From positions 62,001 to 126,000 of the forward strand of contig JAERTJ010000037.1 of NCBI GenBank assembly GCA_016844945.1: 64,000 bases of DNA, written 5' to 3'. The notes under the pieces are model-generated. The model did not search any database. It was not told where the DNA came from and saw only the letters and a program-made list of their open reading frames with translations. The stretch is from Fidelibacterota bacterium (lineage in GTDB: Bacteria; Fidelibacterota; UBA8477; JABMPR01). Made by a program: the position numbers and the translations under genes. Shown here in pieces: positions 39,468 through 47,564 of this stretch (positions within the stretch are counted from its first letter, which is position 1; each line of letters opens with the position of its first letter).

Positions 39468-40491
39468 TGGCATCCCACTCTTCAATAGCCTGTTTCGTGC
39501 GTGCAATGATATTTTTTGTCGCTTCCTCAAGGGTGCCTTCCATATGACAACCTGCGGCATAGGCATGACCGCCGCCACCAAAAGTATTGGCAACTGTATT
39601 GATGGGAATCCGACCTTTGGAGCGGAGACTGATATCTACAGGCTGACCTGGCATCTGGGTAATGGCAATACCTACCTCCACGCCCTTGATTGATCTCACA
39701 TAATCAGAAAGTGAATTCATATCATCAGGGGCTGCTCCAAGCTTTTCAACGTCTTCATATTTTATTACTGTCCACGCCAGGCGGCCATCGCATTCATATT
39801 CCAGCTCATTCAGGAGCTTTCGAATAACCATTAGACGACCCGGTGTATTTAAATCTTCGTATAGATAAACATAGAGTTCATAGGGTTTAACACCGACTGC
39901 AACAAGACTGGCTGCGGCAAGCAGTGTTTCAGGATCGGTGTTATTAAATCGAAAATTTCCAGTATCGCTCATCATAGCTGCATAAATTGGATAGGCTATT
40001 TCATGCTGCTGAGTGGCTTTGTCGTCCATGGAATTTAGTAAATCGTATATCAAGACGCCCGTTGAACTCGCAGTCGGAAAATCAAAGGTATGGTCAAATT
40101 GTGATTTGTCACCTGGATGATGATCAATACTTATTTTTACAATATCTAGAGATAACAGATCACTCGATAATTCCTTCAGTCGATCATAATGCCCAATATC
40201 AAAAGCGATAAATACATCTGAATCAGCAACCACTTGAGCATGTTTTTTGGAATCGTAGACTTGAACCTCACCCTCATCAGGGAGAAAGTCCAAATTGACA
40301 CGCAGAGGTGAGGGATTAAGGATGAGCACCTGCTTCCCAAGAGATTTTAGATATCTTGCTAACCCGAGCTCAGAACCAAGACCATCTGCATCAGGTTGAA
40401 CATGGGTTGAGAAAACAAATGAATGGTTCTCTGCAAGGACATTCTTCAGAACTTCCCAGCTCCTCTGTGTCCCTATTTGTTCAAAACTCAT
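39460..40491 (-). CDS. nrnA: DHH-family phosphoesterase NrnA-like (oligoribonuclease / pAp phosphatase)
   Basis: A 343-residue two-domain enzyme. The metal-binding DADG is at 34-37, the DHH motif appears as SIDHHPGD near 121, and the C-terminal DHHA1 domain has FGGGGHAYAAGC. NrnA degrades short RNAs and hydrolyses pAp in bacteria lacking Orn. The gene opens the nrnA-ispH-pdxST-dxs run after a 297-nt gap with a candidate promoter and hairpin. Confidence 0.9.
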   Translation of the reverse strand: MSFEQIGTQRSWEVLKNVLAENHSFVFSTHVQPDADGLGSELGLARYLKSLGKQVLILNPSPLRVNLDFLPDEGEVQVYDSKKHAQVVADSDVFIAFDIGHYDRLKELSSDLLSLDIVKISIDHHPGDKSQFDHTFDFPTASSTGVLIYDLLNSMDDKATQQHEIAYPIYAAMMSDTGNFRFNNTDPETLLAAASLVAVGVKPYELYVYLYEDLNTPGRLMVIRKLLNELEYECDGRLAWTVIKYEDVEKLGAAPDDMNSLSDYVRSIKGVEVGIAITQMPGQPVDISLRSKGRIPINTVANTFGGGGHAYAAGCHMEGTLEEATKNIIARTKQAIEEWDANG

Positions 40492-40537
40492 TTATAAAAA
40501 AGTACCTCTAAGCGTTACACTCATTCCTCTTTTTCAA

Positions 40538-40561
40538 GGATTCGAAATTACATTCGAATCC
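40538..40561. repeat. Perfect 9-bp inverted repeat in the nrnA leader
   Basis: GGATTCGAA and TTCGAATCC flank a 6-nt spacer. It lies 47 nt upstream of the nrnA start and just after the predicted transcription start, so it could be a 5' RNA hairpin or an operator. No T-run follows, so it is not a typical terminator. Confidence 0.85.
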
Positions 40562-40570
40562 GAAACATTG

Positions 40571-40598
40571 AATATATTCGTATACCTACAGGATACAA
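40571..40598 (-). promoter_or_regulatory. Candidate promoter of the nrnA-ispH-pdxST-dxs run
   Basis: On the minus strand TTGTAT (40598-40593), a 16-nt spacer and TATATT (40576-40571) resemble a sigma-70 type promoter. It is the best match I found in the gap from 40492 to 40788. A 14-nt perfect palindrome lies farther upstream at 40715-40728. The gap has no gene I can support. Confidence 0.4.
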
Positions 40599-40714
40599 AC
40601 GATTCAGGAACTTTCGATTGAAAAACCACCCGTAATTTCTAGAATAATATCATATGTTTATCTGGTGCCCAGACATGGCATTTGCATGGAATCTTTGTCC
40701 TATTTCAGGCGTGT

Positions 40715-40728
40715 TCATAATATTATGA
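40715..40728. repeat. 14-nt perfect palindrome upstream of nrnA
   Basis: TCATAATATTATGA is fully self-complementary. It lies between gpsA and the candidate nrnA promoter. It could be a protein-binding operator or chance in AT-rich sequence. Confidence 0.6.
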
Positions 40729-40788
40729 GGTGAAGGGATTATATACCTCAAAATTAATTGAGATAAATGATGATAATTTTAAGGTTAT

Positions 40789-41799
40789 TTAGCCCAGAGA
40801 GTGTCTTTCTTTCCTGGGAGCTCTACCCATGAGGTCTTCAATAGCATGGCGAGGATCTTTATCTTCAAAAAGAACTTGAAAGATTTGTTCTGAAATTGGC
40901 ATTTCTACCTGGGTTTTCTCAATCAATTGATGCACGGACTTTGCAGTATTGATACCCTCAGCGACCATGGTCATTTCCGCCAGAATTTCCTCAAGCTTAC
41001 GCCCTGTTCCCAACTCATATCCAACATGACGATTACGACTATGCGTGCTTAAACAGGTTACGATAAGGTCACCCATCCCACTGAGTCCTGCAAATGTCTC
41101 TTCTCTAGCACCTAAATGTACTCCGAGACGTGTCATCTCGAACAAACCTCGTGTTAATAGTGCGGCAAAGGTGTTATCTCCATAACCCATACCTGCCAGG
41201 ATACCTGCAGCAATGGCAATGACGTTCTTCAATGAACCACCAAACTCGACCCCAAGGATATCAGTATTGGTATACACACGGAGTGAATCTGTCATAAAGG
41301 CTTTTTGTACCATCTTTGCTGAACCTTCATCACAACAAGCAGCAACAATGGTTGAGGGCATCTCCTGAACGACTTCTTCCGCGTGTGTCGGTCCGTATAG
41401 TGTCGCAATATTACCTGCAGGATGTTCTGGTAACGCATGTAAGATAACCTGACTCATGGTACGGAGTGTGTTATTCTCAATTCCTTTGGCGACGTTTACA
41501 ATTATGGTACTATCTGGAATAACATCCTTCATTTTCTCCAGGGTTGGTCCCACAGTATGAGATGGGATCGCAACCAATAACAGATCTTTGTCAGCTATGC
41601 AAGATTCCATATCAAGGGTAAAGTTCAGGGCTTCTGGGAGTCTCACTCCCGGTAAATAGGCTGGTAGCTCTCTATGTTCAGTTGCCTGATTAAAATCTTT
41701 TTCGAGATAAAACCAGACCGTTAAATCATGTGAATTTTTGAGCAAATGAATAGCCAGAGTCATTCCCCAACTTCCAGATCCAATAACACCTATTTTCAT
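40789..41799 (-). CDS. gpsA: NAD(P)-dependent glycerol-3-phosphate dehydrogenase
   Basis: A 336-residue cytoplasmic enzyme that reduces dihydroxyacetone phosphate to sn-glycerol 3-phosphate for phospholipid synthesis. The dinucleotide motif GSGSWG is at 7-12, and the catalytic-domain segments VEFGGSLKNVIAIAAGI and FAGLSGMGDLIVTC are those of GpsA. It follows the acyl-CoA synthetase and its terminator, so it probably has its own promoter in the 72-nt gap or is read through. Confidence 0.97.
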   Translation of the reverse strand: MKIGVIGSGSWGMTLAIHLLKNSHDLTVWFYLEKDFNQATEHRELPAYLPGVRLPEALNFTLDMESCIADKDLLLVAIPSHTVGPTLEKMKDVIPDSTIIVNVAKGIENNTLRTMSQVILHALPEHPAGNIATLYGPTHAEEVVQEMPSTIVAACCDEGSAKMVQKAFMTDSLRVYTNTDILGVEFGGSLKNVIAIAAGILAGMGYGDNTFAALLTRGLFEMTRLGVHLGAREETFAGLSGMGDLIVTCLSTHSRNRHVGYELGTGRKLEEILAEMTMVAEGINTAKSVHQLIEKTQVEMPISEQIFQVLFEDKDPRHAIEDLMGRAPRKERHSLG

Positions 41800-41821
41800 G
41801 GAGGTAATTCCGATCTAAAAC

Positions 41822-41852
41822 AAAGAGCCCCTGTGCATGTCAGGAGCTCTTT
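41822..41852 (-). terminator. Rho-independent terminator after the acyl-CoA synthetase
   Basis: AAAGAGCTCCTG and CAGGGGCTCTTT (minus strand) form a 12-bp stem with one T-G pair and a 7-nt loop, followed by GTTTTAG. It sits 19 nt past the stop of the acyl-CoA synthetase and before gpsA. Confidence 0.75.
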
Positions 41853-41871
41853 ATCTTATTTTTTAATTCGA

Positions 41872-43659
41872 TTATTCGTAAAGTGCGTCAAGTTTTGCTT
41901 TATAACGTTCTTCGACTACACGTTTCTTGATCTTTAAGGTCGGCGTAAATGTACCATCTTCCACGCTAAATTCCTTGGGTAGGATGATAATTTTCTTGAC
42001 TGCTTCATAGCTGCTGAAATCCTTCATAACTTCTTCAACCACTCCCATAAGCATATCATAGACCTGCTCATTTTCGCATAGTGCTTCAGGTGTTGTATCG
42101 GTAATATTATTCTCTGCTGCCCATGCACCCACTTCGGTAAAGTTAGGAACAAGTATAGCGGAGATAAATTTCCGTTTGTCACCGTGAACCAATGCCTGCT
42201 CAAAATATTTATTCATAATGAGTGCACCTTCGATGGGTGCAGGAGCAATATTTTTACCACCTGCAGTAACGATGATGTTTTTCTTACGATCTGTAATTTT
42301 GAGGTACCCATCCACGATAATACCAATATCACCAGTATGGAACCAGCCCTCTTCGTTGATAGCTTCACGGGTACCAGCCTCATCTTTATAATATCCATGC
42401 ATGATATGGGGACCGCGTGATAATATCTCACCATCATCAGCGATTTTTATTTCAACGCCATCAATGGGGGGTCCTACTGTTCCAAATCGGAAATCCTCTG
42501 GAGGGTTAACCGTAATAACAGGAGATGTCTCCGAGAGTCCGTAACCTTCAAGAATTTTTATACCGGCGGCATCAAAGAAGCTACCAATATCGGCTGCCAA
42601 AGGTGCACCACCACTGGCAAACAATTTAAATCGACTTCCAAGAAGTGCCTGAACTTTGCTAAACACGAGTTTATCAGCAAGGTTTTTACGCTTGATAAGT
42701 TTTGGTGTTAATTGATTGGCATTACGTGCTTCTACATATTTATAACCCGTTTTGACAGCCCAGGCAGCAATTTTTCTTTTAATAAAAGAGCCACCTGCAA
42801 ATTTAGCCTGTACACCGGCATACATTTTTTCAAATAGACGCGGCACTGAAACAGCCATAGTGGGTTCAACCTCTTTCAGGTTGTCAATCACCTTGTCCAT
42901 ACCTTCTGCGTAAGTAATCGAGGCACCGACATGCGTACCTACATAATCTACGAGGCGCTCGAAACTGTGGCTCAGTGGCAGGAATGATAAGAGAGCATCA
43001 TTCTCATCCAACCGTAGGCGAGCATTAGCTGACAGCATATTACTCACCAGGTTGCTATGCTTAAGCATCACACCTTTTGGGTTTCCAGTCGTACCACTTG
43101 TATAAATCAGAGTTAAAATGTCTTCAGGAGCAACCTTGAGGGCTTCTGCCTTATAGTCATAAGCGTCTTCCGATGCCGCAAAGGCTTTACCTTTTTCCAT
43201 CAGTTCATTGAAGGAGATTATGTTCTCTTCATCATAGCTCAATGTTTCATCAAAATAGACGACAGCTTTGAGTTCAGGACATTGTCCCATGATTTCAACG
43301 ACTTTCTCCATCTGAGACTGGTCCTGGGCAAAAATCAATCTTGAATCTGAATGCTCAACGATATACTGAACCTGACTTGCAATCAATGTAGGATATACCG
43401 TGATTGAGGTAGCTCCACGTGTTGCTATGGCATAATCTGAGTAAGCCCAGCGTCTACAATTGGTGGAGAGGATTGAAACAGGGTCTTTTGGCTGAATACC
43501 CAGGGATGCAAGACCGTAGGATGCATTCTTGACCATTTCGAAGACTTCCTGGCCCGTATCTCCAACCCATTCACCATCTACTTTTTCACTAAACAAGATC
43601 TTATCAGGAAATTTCTCAGTTACCTTTAAAAACATCTCTGCAATCGTCTTAAATTCCAC
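41872..43659 (-). CDS. Long-chain acyl-CoA synthetase (AMP-forming)
   Basis: A 595-residue ANL-superfamily enzyme that activates fatty acids to acyl-CoA through an acyl-adenylate. The phosphate-binding loop is YTSGTTGNPKGVM near 190, followed by GYGLSETSP, the hinge aspartate region WFHTGDIG and the DRKKNIIVTAGGKNIAP stretch typical of long-chain members. The start is GTG at 43659 behind a strong GGAGG. It could work with the downstream gpsA in lipid metabolism. Chain-length preference cannot be read from sequence. Confidence 0.92.
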   Translation of the reverse strand: MEFKTIAEMFLKVTEKFPDKILFSEKVDGEWVGDTGQEVFEMVKNASYGLASLGIQPKDPVSILSTNCRRWAYSDYAIATRGATSITVYPTLIASQVQYIVEHSDSRLIFAQDQSQMEKVVEIMGQCPELKAVVYFDETLSYDEENIISFNELMEKGKAFAASEDAYDYKAEALKVAPEDILTLIYTSGTTGNPKGVMLKHSNLVSNMLSANARLRLDENDALLSFLPLSHSFERLVDYVGTHVGASITYAEGMDKVIDNLKEVEPTMAVSVPRLFEKMYAGVQAKFAGGSFIKRKIAAWAVKTGYKYVEARNANQLTPKLIKRKNLADKLVFSKVQALLGSRFKLFASGGAPLAADIGSFFDAAGIKILEGYGLSETSPVITVNPPEDFRFGTVGPPIDGVEIKIADDGEILSRGPHIMHGYYKDEAGTREAINEEGWFHTGDIGIIVDGYLKITDRKKNIIVTAGGKNIAPAPIEGALIMNKYFEQALVHGDKRKFISAILVPNFTEVGAWAAENNITDTTPEALCENEQVYDMLMGVVEEVMKDFSSYEAVKKIIILPKEFSVEDGTFTPTLKIKKRVVEERYKAKLDALYE

Positions 43660-43734
43660 GACAGCTCCTCCTTCTAGGATTTATAAACTATTTCGTCAAT
43701 GATAAACATTTTCACATAAAAGCACAGCATTTTA

Positions 43735-43763
43735 TTGACACTTGCCCTGCCAGAATGTATCAT
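43735..43763 (+). promoter_or_regulatory. Near-consensus promoter of tRNA-Leu
   Basis: TTGACA at 43735-43740, a 17-nt spacer, and TATCAT at 43758-43763. The predicted start is 10-15 nt upstream of the tRNA 5' end. This is the best sigma-70-type promoter in the window. Confidence 0.85.
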
Positions 43764-43781
43764 GGCGCGCTTTTAGAAAGA

Positions 43782-43865
43782 GCCAGGGTGGCGGAATTGG
43801 TAGACGCAGTGGACTCAAAATCCACCGGTGGCAACACTGTGGGGGTTCGACTCCCCCCCCTGGTA
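43782..43865 (+). tRNA. tRNA-Leu (anticodon CAA)
   Basis: A class II tRNA with the long variable arm expected for leucine. The acceptor is GCCAGGG/CCCUGGU (first pair G-U), the anticodon stem GUGGA/UCCAC holds loop CUCAAAA, and the T arm contains GGUUCGACUCC. The anticodon CAA reads UUG. The discriminator is A and CCA is not encoded. It lies between the divergent acyl-CoA synthetase and a convergent methyltransferase gene. Confidence 0.95.
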
Positions 43866-43930
43866 CTTCTCTCTCTTAAATTCACCTCACATATTTCATA
43901 TTTTTTAAGCGTATCGAACACCATATGAGG

Positions 43931-44656
43931 CTATTGTTTCGTTGCATGAATCAGGATAGCGGTTGATAAAAATGGTACAGCAGTAGTGTTACTCTTGAAA
44001 ATGTATTTTCGCAGGAAGCCCTGAACTGTAGCGTTCTTTACAACATCCATGGGCGCCGTAATATACACTTGCTGCTTGATCGAAAAGCCATGCTTACCAA
44101 GCAGTCTCCTCATATCTCCCTTTGTGTAAATTCTTGCTTTTGAATAGCGCTGATGAATAATCTTTGGTAACCAGGAGAAAAAGGGTACGCGATTCCAGGG
44201 TAACAGTGGCAGGTAGGCACCATGGGTCTCAAATATCCACCATTTATTGGGGACAGAGAAAACGATTTCACCCCCATCCCGGAGAACTCTGTGGATCTCT
44301 GCCATGGATCTATCTTCATCGCCAACATGTTCCAATACTTCATAACTCAAAACAATATCAACAGAATTGTCATCAAGTGGGATTGATTCACCATCATATT
44401 GTCTGGGATCAATATTTTTAATCTTATTATTGATTAAATAGTCACTCAGGATCTTTAGGCTGGATTGGTTGATATCCAGAGCTGTAATGGATGCATCGAG
44501 AGAGGCAAATTCGATTGTCTGCGCACCATTTCCACACCCAAAATCAATAATACGCTTACCAGTAAGATCTACACACTCAAGTGTTAGCTGGGCGCGTCGT
44601 TTTAAAATGAGCTGACCATAGTCCGCTGGTTTTCCCACTGCCACCTTGTTCTGCAT
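43931..44656 (-). CDS. Class I SAM-dependent methyltransferase
   Basis: A 241-residue protein with the SAM-binding motif IDFGCGNGAQTIEF (about 39-52), the acidic ALDIN after strand 2 and LSYEVLEHVGDED (about 106-118), typical of UbiE/COQ5-like or Methyltransf_11 enzymes. The second half (about 150-200) carries aromatic and basic residues that may contact the acceptor. The substrate cannot be inferred. It is transcribed away from the nitroreductase and ends 65 nt from the convergent tRNA-Leu. Confidence 0.85.
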   Translation of the reverse strand: MQNKVAVGKPADYGQLILKRRAQLTLECVDLTGKRIIDFGCGNGAQTIEFASLDASITALDINQSSLKILSDYLINNKIKNIDPRQYDGESIPLDDNSVDIVLSYEVLEHVGDEDRSMAEIHRVLRDGGEIVFSVPNKWWIFETHGAYLPLLPWNRVPFFSWLPKIIHQRYSKARIYTKGDMRRLLGKHGFSIKQQVYITAPMDVVKNATVQGFLRKYIFKSNTTAVPFLSTAILIHATKQ

Positions 44657-44809
44657 ACTTACCCTATCACTGAATTGCTACTTTAAATAGTGGGGATAAT
44701 GCTAGACACTATGGATGAAAATGCAATACATTAATAACCTACTCATATATTTATGGATAGAACACTCCCCCAGTAGATGCAATGAATCATGGCATATCAT
44801 CGAATCTTT

Positions 44810-44815
44810 TATAAT
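44810..44815 (+). promoter_or_regulatory. Candidate -10 element for the nitroreductase pair
   Basis: A perfect TATAAT lies 62 nt upstream of the nitroreductase start in a 221-nt divergent gap. The hexamer 17 nt upstream (TCATGG) is a poor -35, so the promoter may need an activator or be wrongly placed. Nothing else clear is seen in the gap. Confidence 0.4.
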
Positions 44816-44877
44816 ATGAGGCTGAAGATTATCTACACTTCGCTAATTGTGAAAAATGCTCCAAACAGGGGATTCAA

Positions 44878-45552
44878 ATGAAAGATCAGTTTAAACCATT
44901 GGATTATTGTCGTTTTTCTGAAGATGAGATGCAATCACGCGCCCAAACACACTATGAAATGATGAAATCCAGACGAACCGTGCGACACTTCTCCGATGAA
45001 GCGGTCACCCAATCTGTCATTGATAATTGCATCTTGACTGCGGGTACAGCCCCGAGCGGTGCCAATCAACAACCCTGGCATTTCTCAGTGATTCGAGATC
45101 CAAAGCTAAAACATGAAATTCGTCTGGCTGCTGAGGCTGAGGAACGGGATTTCTATGCAGGCCGAGCTGGTGATACCTGGCTGGAAACACTTGCACCGCT
45201 GGGTACTGATGCCAACAAGCCTTTTCTGGATGTTGCACCCGTCCTCATCGCCATCTTTGAAGAGAAGTACTCCATTGATACTGACGGGAATCATATTAAA
45301 AATTACTATTCCAAGGAATCTACAGGTATTGCGACGGGGTTATTGATTACGGCCATCCATAATGCAGGCTTGGTCTCCCTTACCCATACACCCAGTCCCA
45401 TGAATTTTTTGTCAAAAATCCTGAACAGACCTGAGGGTGAAAGACCCTTCCTTTTATTGGTGGTTGGATATCCAACGAAGGATGCCATGGTTCCCAACAT
45501 TCAAAAAAAGCAGCTCGATGAAATTTGCAGCAAATTTGAGGACAACGGATGA
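44878..45552 (+). CDS. Nitroreductase family FMN protein
   Basis: A 224-residue flavoprotein with the family opening MMKSRRTVRHFSDEAV (about 29-44), where the Arg residues bind the FMN phosphate, then GTAPSGANQQPWHF (about 57-70) and the ATGLLITAIHNAGL helix. These enzymes use NAD(P)H to reduce nitro groups, quinones or related compounds; iodotyrosine deiodinase-like members share the same fold. The ATG has AGGGG 5-6 nt upstream. It begins a two-gene plus-strand unit. Confidence 0.9.
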   Translation: MKDQFKPLDYCRFSEDEMQSRAQTHYEMMKSRRTVRHFSDEAVTQSVIDNCILTAGTAPSGANQQPWHFSVIRDPKLKHEIRLAAEAEERDFYAGRAGDTWLETLAPLGTDANKPFLDVAPVLIAIFEEKYSIDTDGNHIKNYYSKESTGIATGLLITAIHNAGLVSLTHTPSPMNFLSKILNRPEGERPFLLLVVGYPTKDAMVPNIQKKQLDEICSKFEDNG

Positions 45553-46163
45553 ACGATAAAATATTATTCTTCGGTAACAGTATAACAGAATGCAGTCGAT
45601 TTGATAATCCCCCACTCGGTAATGGCTTTGTAGCAATGACTGCCAGAAAACTTCAACTTGATCCACAATTTGGTGAGGTGAAGGTCATTAATTCAGGGAT
45701 TGGAGGAAATCAAATTGATGACTTGCTTTCACGATATCAGTCAGATGTCATAGAACATCAGCCAAACATCGTGCTCATCAAAATTGGAATCAATGATGCT
45801 TACAATGATTTCCAGACTGGTTCATTGCCAGGCAGACTGGCTCACTTTAATGATGGATACCAGCGACTATTAGATGTCCTGAAAATTAATCTTCGTGAAT
45901 GTAAATTTATGCTTCTGACACCGTATTACATCAGCGATACCAGGGAAGATCCATTTTACTTACGAATGTGCGAGTATGGTCAGATTGTCATGGAATTAGG
46001 AGAAACTCATAACTTTCCAGTGCTGGATACGCAGGCAATATTTGATGAAGCGGTTAAAGAAAAACCTGCGCTCCAATGGGCACATGATCAAATCCATCCC
46101 GCTTCAGAGGGACACGCACTTCTAGCGGAGGGCGTCTACCCCTTTATCAAGAAGTATAGATAA
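45549..46163 (+). CDS. SGNH/GDSL-family esterase or acylhydrolase
   Basis: A 204-residue hydrolase without a signal peptide. Block I is FFGNSITE with the nucleophile Ser near 12, block III is IGINDAY (the GxND motif, about 77-83) and block V is DQIHPASEGH (about 178-187) with the catalytic Asp and His. Substrates of such enzymes range from lipid to carbohydrate esters. Its ATG overlaps the nitroreductase stop by 4 nt, so the two are translated together. It ends 3 nt from the convergent pyrC. Confidence 0.9.
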   Translation: MNDKILFFGNSITECSRFDNPPLGNGFVAMTARKLQLDPQFGEVKVINSGIGGNQIDDLLSRYQSDVIEHQPNIVLIKIGINDAYNDFQTGSLPGRLAHFNDGYQRLLDVLKINLRECKFMLLTPYYISDTREDPFYLRMCEYGQIVMELGETHNFPVLDTQAIFDEAVKEKPALQWAHDQIHPASEGHALLAEGVYPFIKKYR

Positions 46164-46166
46164 TAG

Positions 46167-47483
46167 TTAGAAATCTATCTGGACTTCCTGTCCCTTGGTA
46201 GCTTCATCAATTTCGCCATCCTGAAACACAATGTTCCCGTTGACTATGGTGGTGACAGGCCAACCCTGGGTGGTCCACCCGTCATAAGGACTCCAATTCA
46301 CCTTGGTCATAAGATTTCCATTTTCGATGAGTTTTTGCTTCTCCATGTCAACCAGAACGAGATCGGCATCAAACCCCTCACGGATATAGCCTTTATTCTT
46401 CACCCTGTACAACTCTACTGGTTTTTCACACATCCACTTGACGACATCTTCGATGTTGCAGAGTCCCCTATTTGCCCGATCTAACATGAGCGGAAGTGAC
46501 GTTTCAACACCAGGCATTCCAGAGGGAGCTTGACCGAATGGCTTGGCTTTTTCTTCATGTGTGTGGGGTGCATGGTCAGTGGCGATACAGTCAATCGTCC
46601 CATTCACAAGACCATTCCAGAGGGCTTCTCCATGTTTCATATCGCGTAAGGGTGGATTCATCTGCGCATAGGCACCCAGTTTTTCATAAATGTAGGGTGC
46701 GCTTAGCAAAAAGTGTTGTGGACATACTTCCACTGAGATGGGTGCTTTAGTTTTCTGAATTTCAAGGTACCTGACTTCATCCAGTGTTGTCAGATGGAGA
46801 ATATGCAACCTGCGTTGGTATTTGATGGAAAGCTCCACAGCCAGCGTGGTTGCTTTTAAAGCAGCATCTGGTGGCCGGACTAACTGATGGTGATTAAAGT
46901 CAGTGGAGTTTTTATAAACTTCCTGGGCAGCGTTTATTATATCATCATCTTCTGCGTGAACAGCAATCAGTCGTGAACCATTCCCAAAAATATTATCCAG
47001 GTCATTTGTATTGCTCACCAGAAGATCTCCTGTGGATGAGCCCATGAATATTTTGATACCTGGAACATTCTCAACATCGTTCAAAACATCCAGATTCGTA
47101 TTGGTAGCACCAATGAAAAAATTGTAGTTGACGACACACTTTTCGGCAGCGATTTTTTTTCGATCAGCCATGCCTTCAATGGTGATGGTAGAGGGTTTTG
47201 TGTTGGGCATATCAAAGAAGCTGGTCACTCCACCTGATGCGGCGGCCATTGAGCCCGTGCGAAGATCCTCTTTCCAGGTCAATCCCGGATCCCTGAAATG
47301 CACTTGTGGATCGAGAGCTCCAGGTAAGAGATGCAGATGCGTACCATCAATGATCTGTGAAGCATAAATATCATCTATTTTACCGAGTCTGTTAATTTTG
47401 CCATCTTTTATAAGAACGTCCTGTTGAACTATCCCTTTCGAGGAAACACATCGTGCATTTTTTATTAAGATTGGCTCTGACAT
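46167..47483 (-). CDS. pyrC: Dihydroorotase
   Basis: About 438 residues, a class I amidohydrolase closing carbamoyl aspartate to dihydroorotate in pyrimidine synthesis. The first metal motif reads DPQVHFRDPGLTWKED (about 54-69), with Gln where most relatives have the first His; I recall the same QVH form in Bacteroidota dihydroorotases. Other landmarks are GGVTSFFDMPNT, AVHAEDDD and CIATDHAPHT. The ATG at 47483 has GGAG upstream; an earlier ATG four codons before overlaps it. An allantoinase or hydantoinase relative is less likely. Confidence 0.9.
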   Translation of the reverse strand: MSEPILIKNARCVSSKGIVQQDVLIKDGKINRLGKIDDIYASQIIDGTHLHLLPGALDPQVHFRDPGLTWKEDLRTGSMAAASGGVTSFFDMPNTKPSTITIEGMADRKKIAAEKCVVNYNFFIGATNTNLDVLNDVENVPGIKIFMGSSTGDLLVSNTNDLDNIFGNGSRLIAVHAEDDDIINAAQEVYKNSTDFNHHQLVRPPDAALKATTLAVELSIKYQRRLHILHLTTLDEVRYLEIQKTKAPISVEVCPQHFLLSAPYIYEKLGAYAQMNPPLRDMKHGEALWNGLVNGTIDCIATDHAPHTHEEKAKPFGQAPSGMPGVETSLPLMLDRANRGLCNIEDVVKWMCEKPVELYRVKNKGYIREGFDADLVLVDMEKQKLIENGNLMTKVNWSPYDGWTTQGWPVTTIVNGNIVFQDGEIDEATKGQEVQIDF

Positions 47484-47564
47484 ACTCTTCTCCATTTATT
47501 GATATTTGATGCCTGCAATATCACTTATACAGCTCAGGATGGAAACCGTTTATACTCCACTCTG

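Noticed and set aside
39468-39593. A 42-residue N-terminal extension of IspH
   Set aside because: It overlaps the end of nrnA in another frame, has no resemblance to IspH, and an ATG with reasonable upstream sequence lies at 39467.
43782-46163. Genomic island integrated at tRNA-Leu
   Set aside because: No integrase and no repeat of the tRNA 3' end is seen nearby; only two ordinary genes lie on the plus strand, so the evidence is too thin to call an island.
46167-47483. Dihydroorotase as an inactive pseudo-enzyme because the first HxH His is Gln
   Set aside because: The other metal and catalytic motifs are intact and the same QVH form is, to my recollection, standard in Bacteroidota enzymes.
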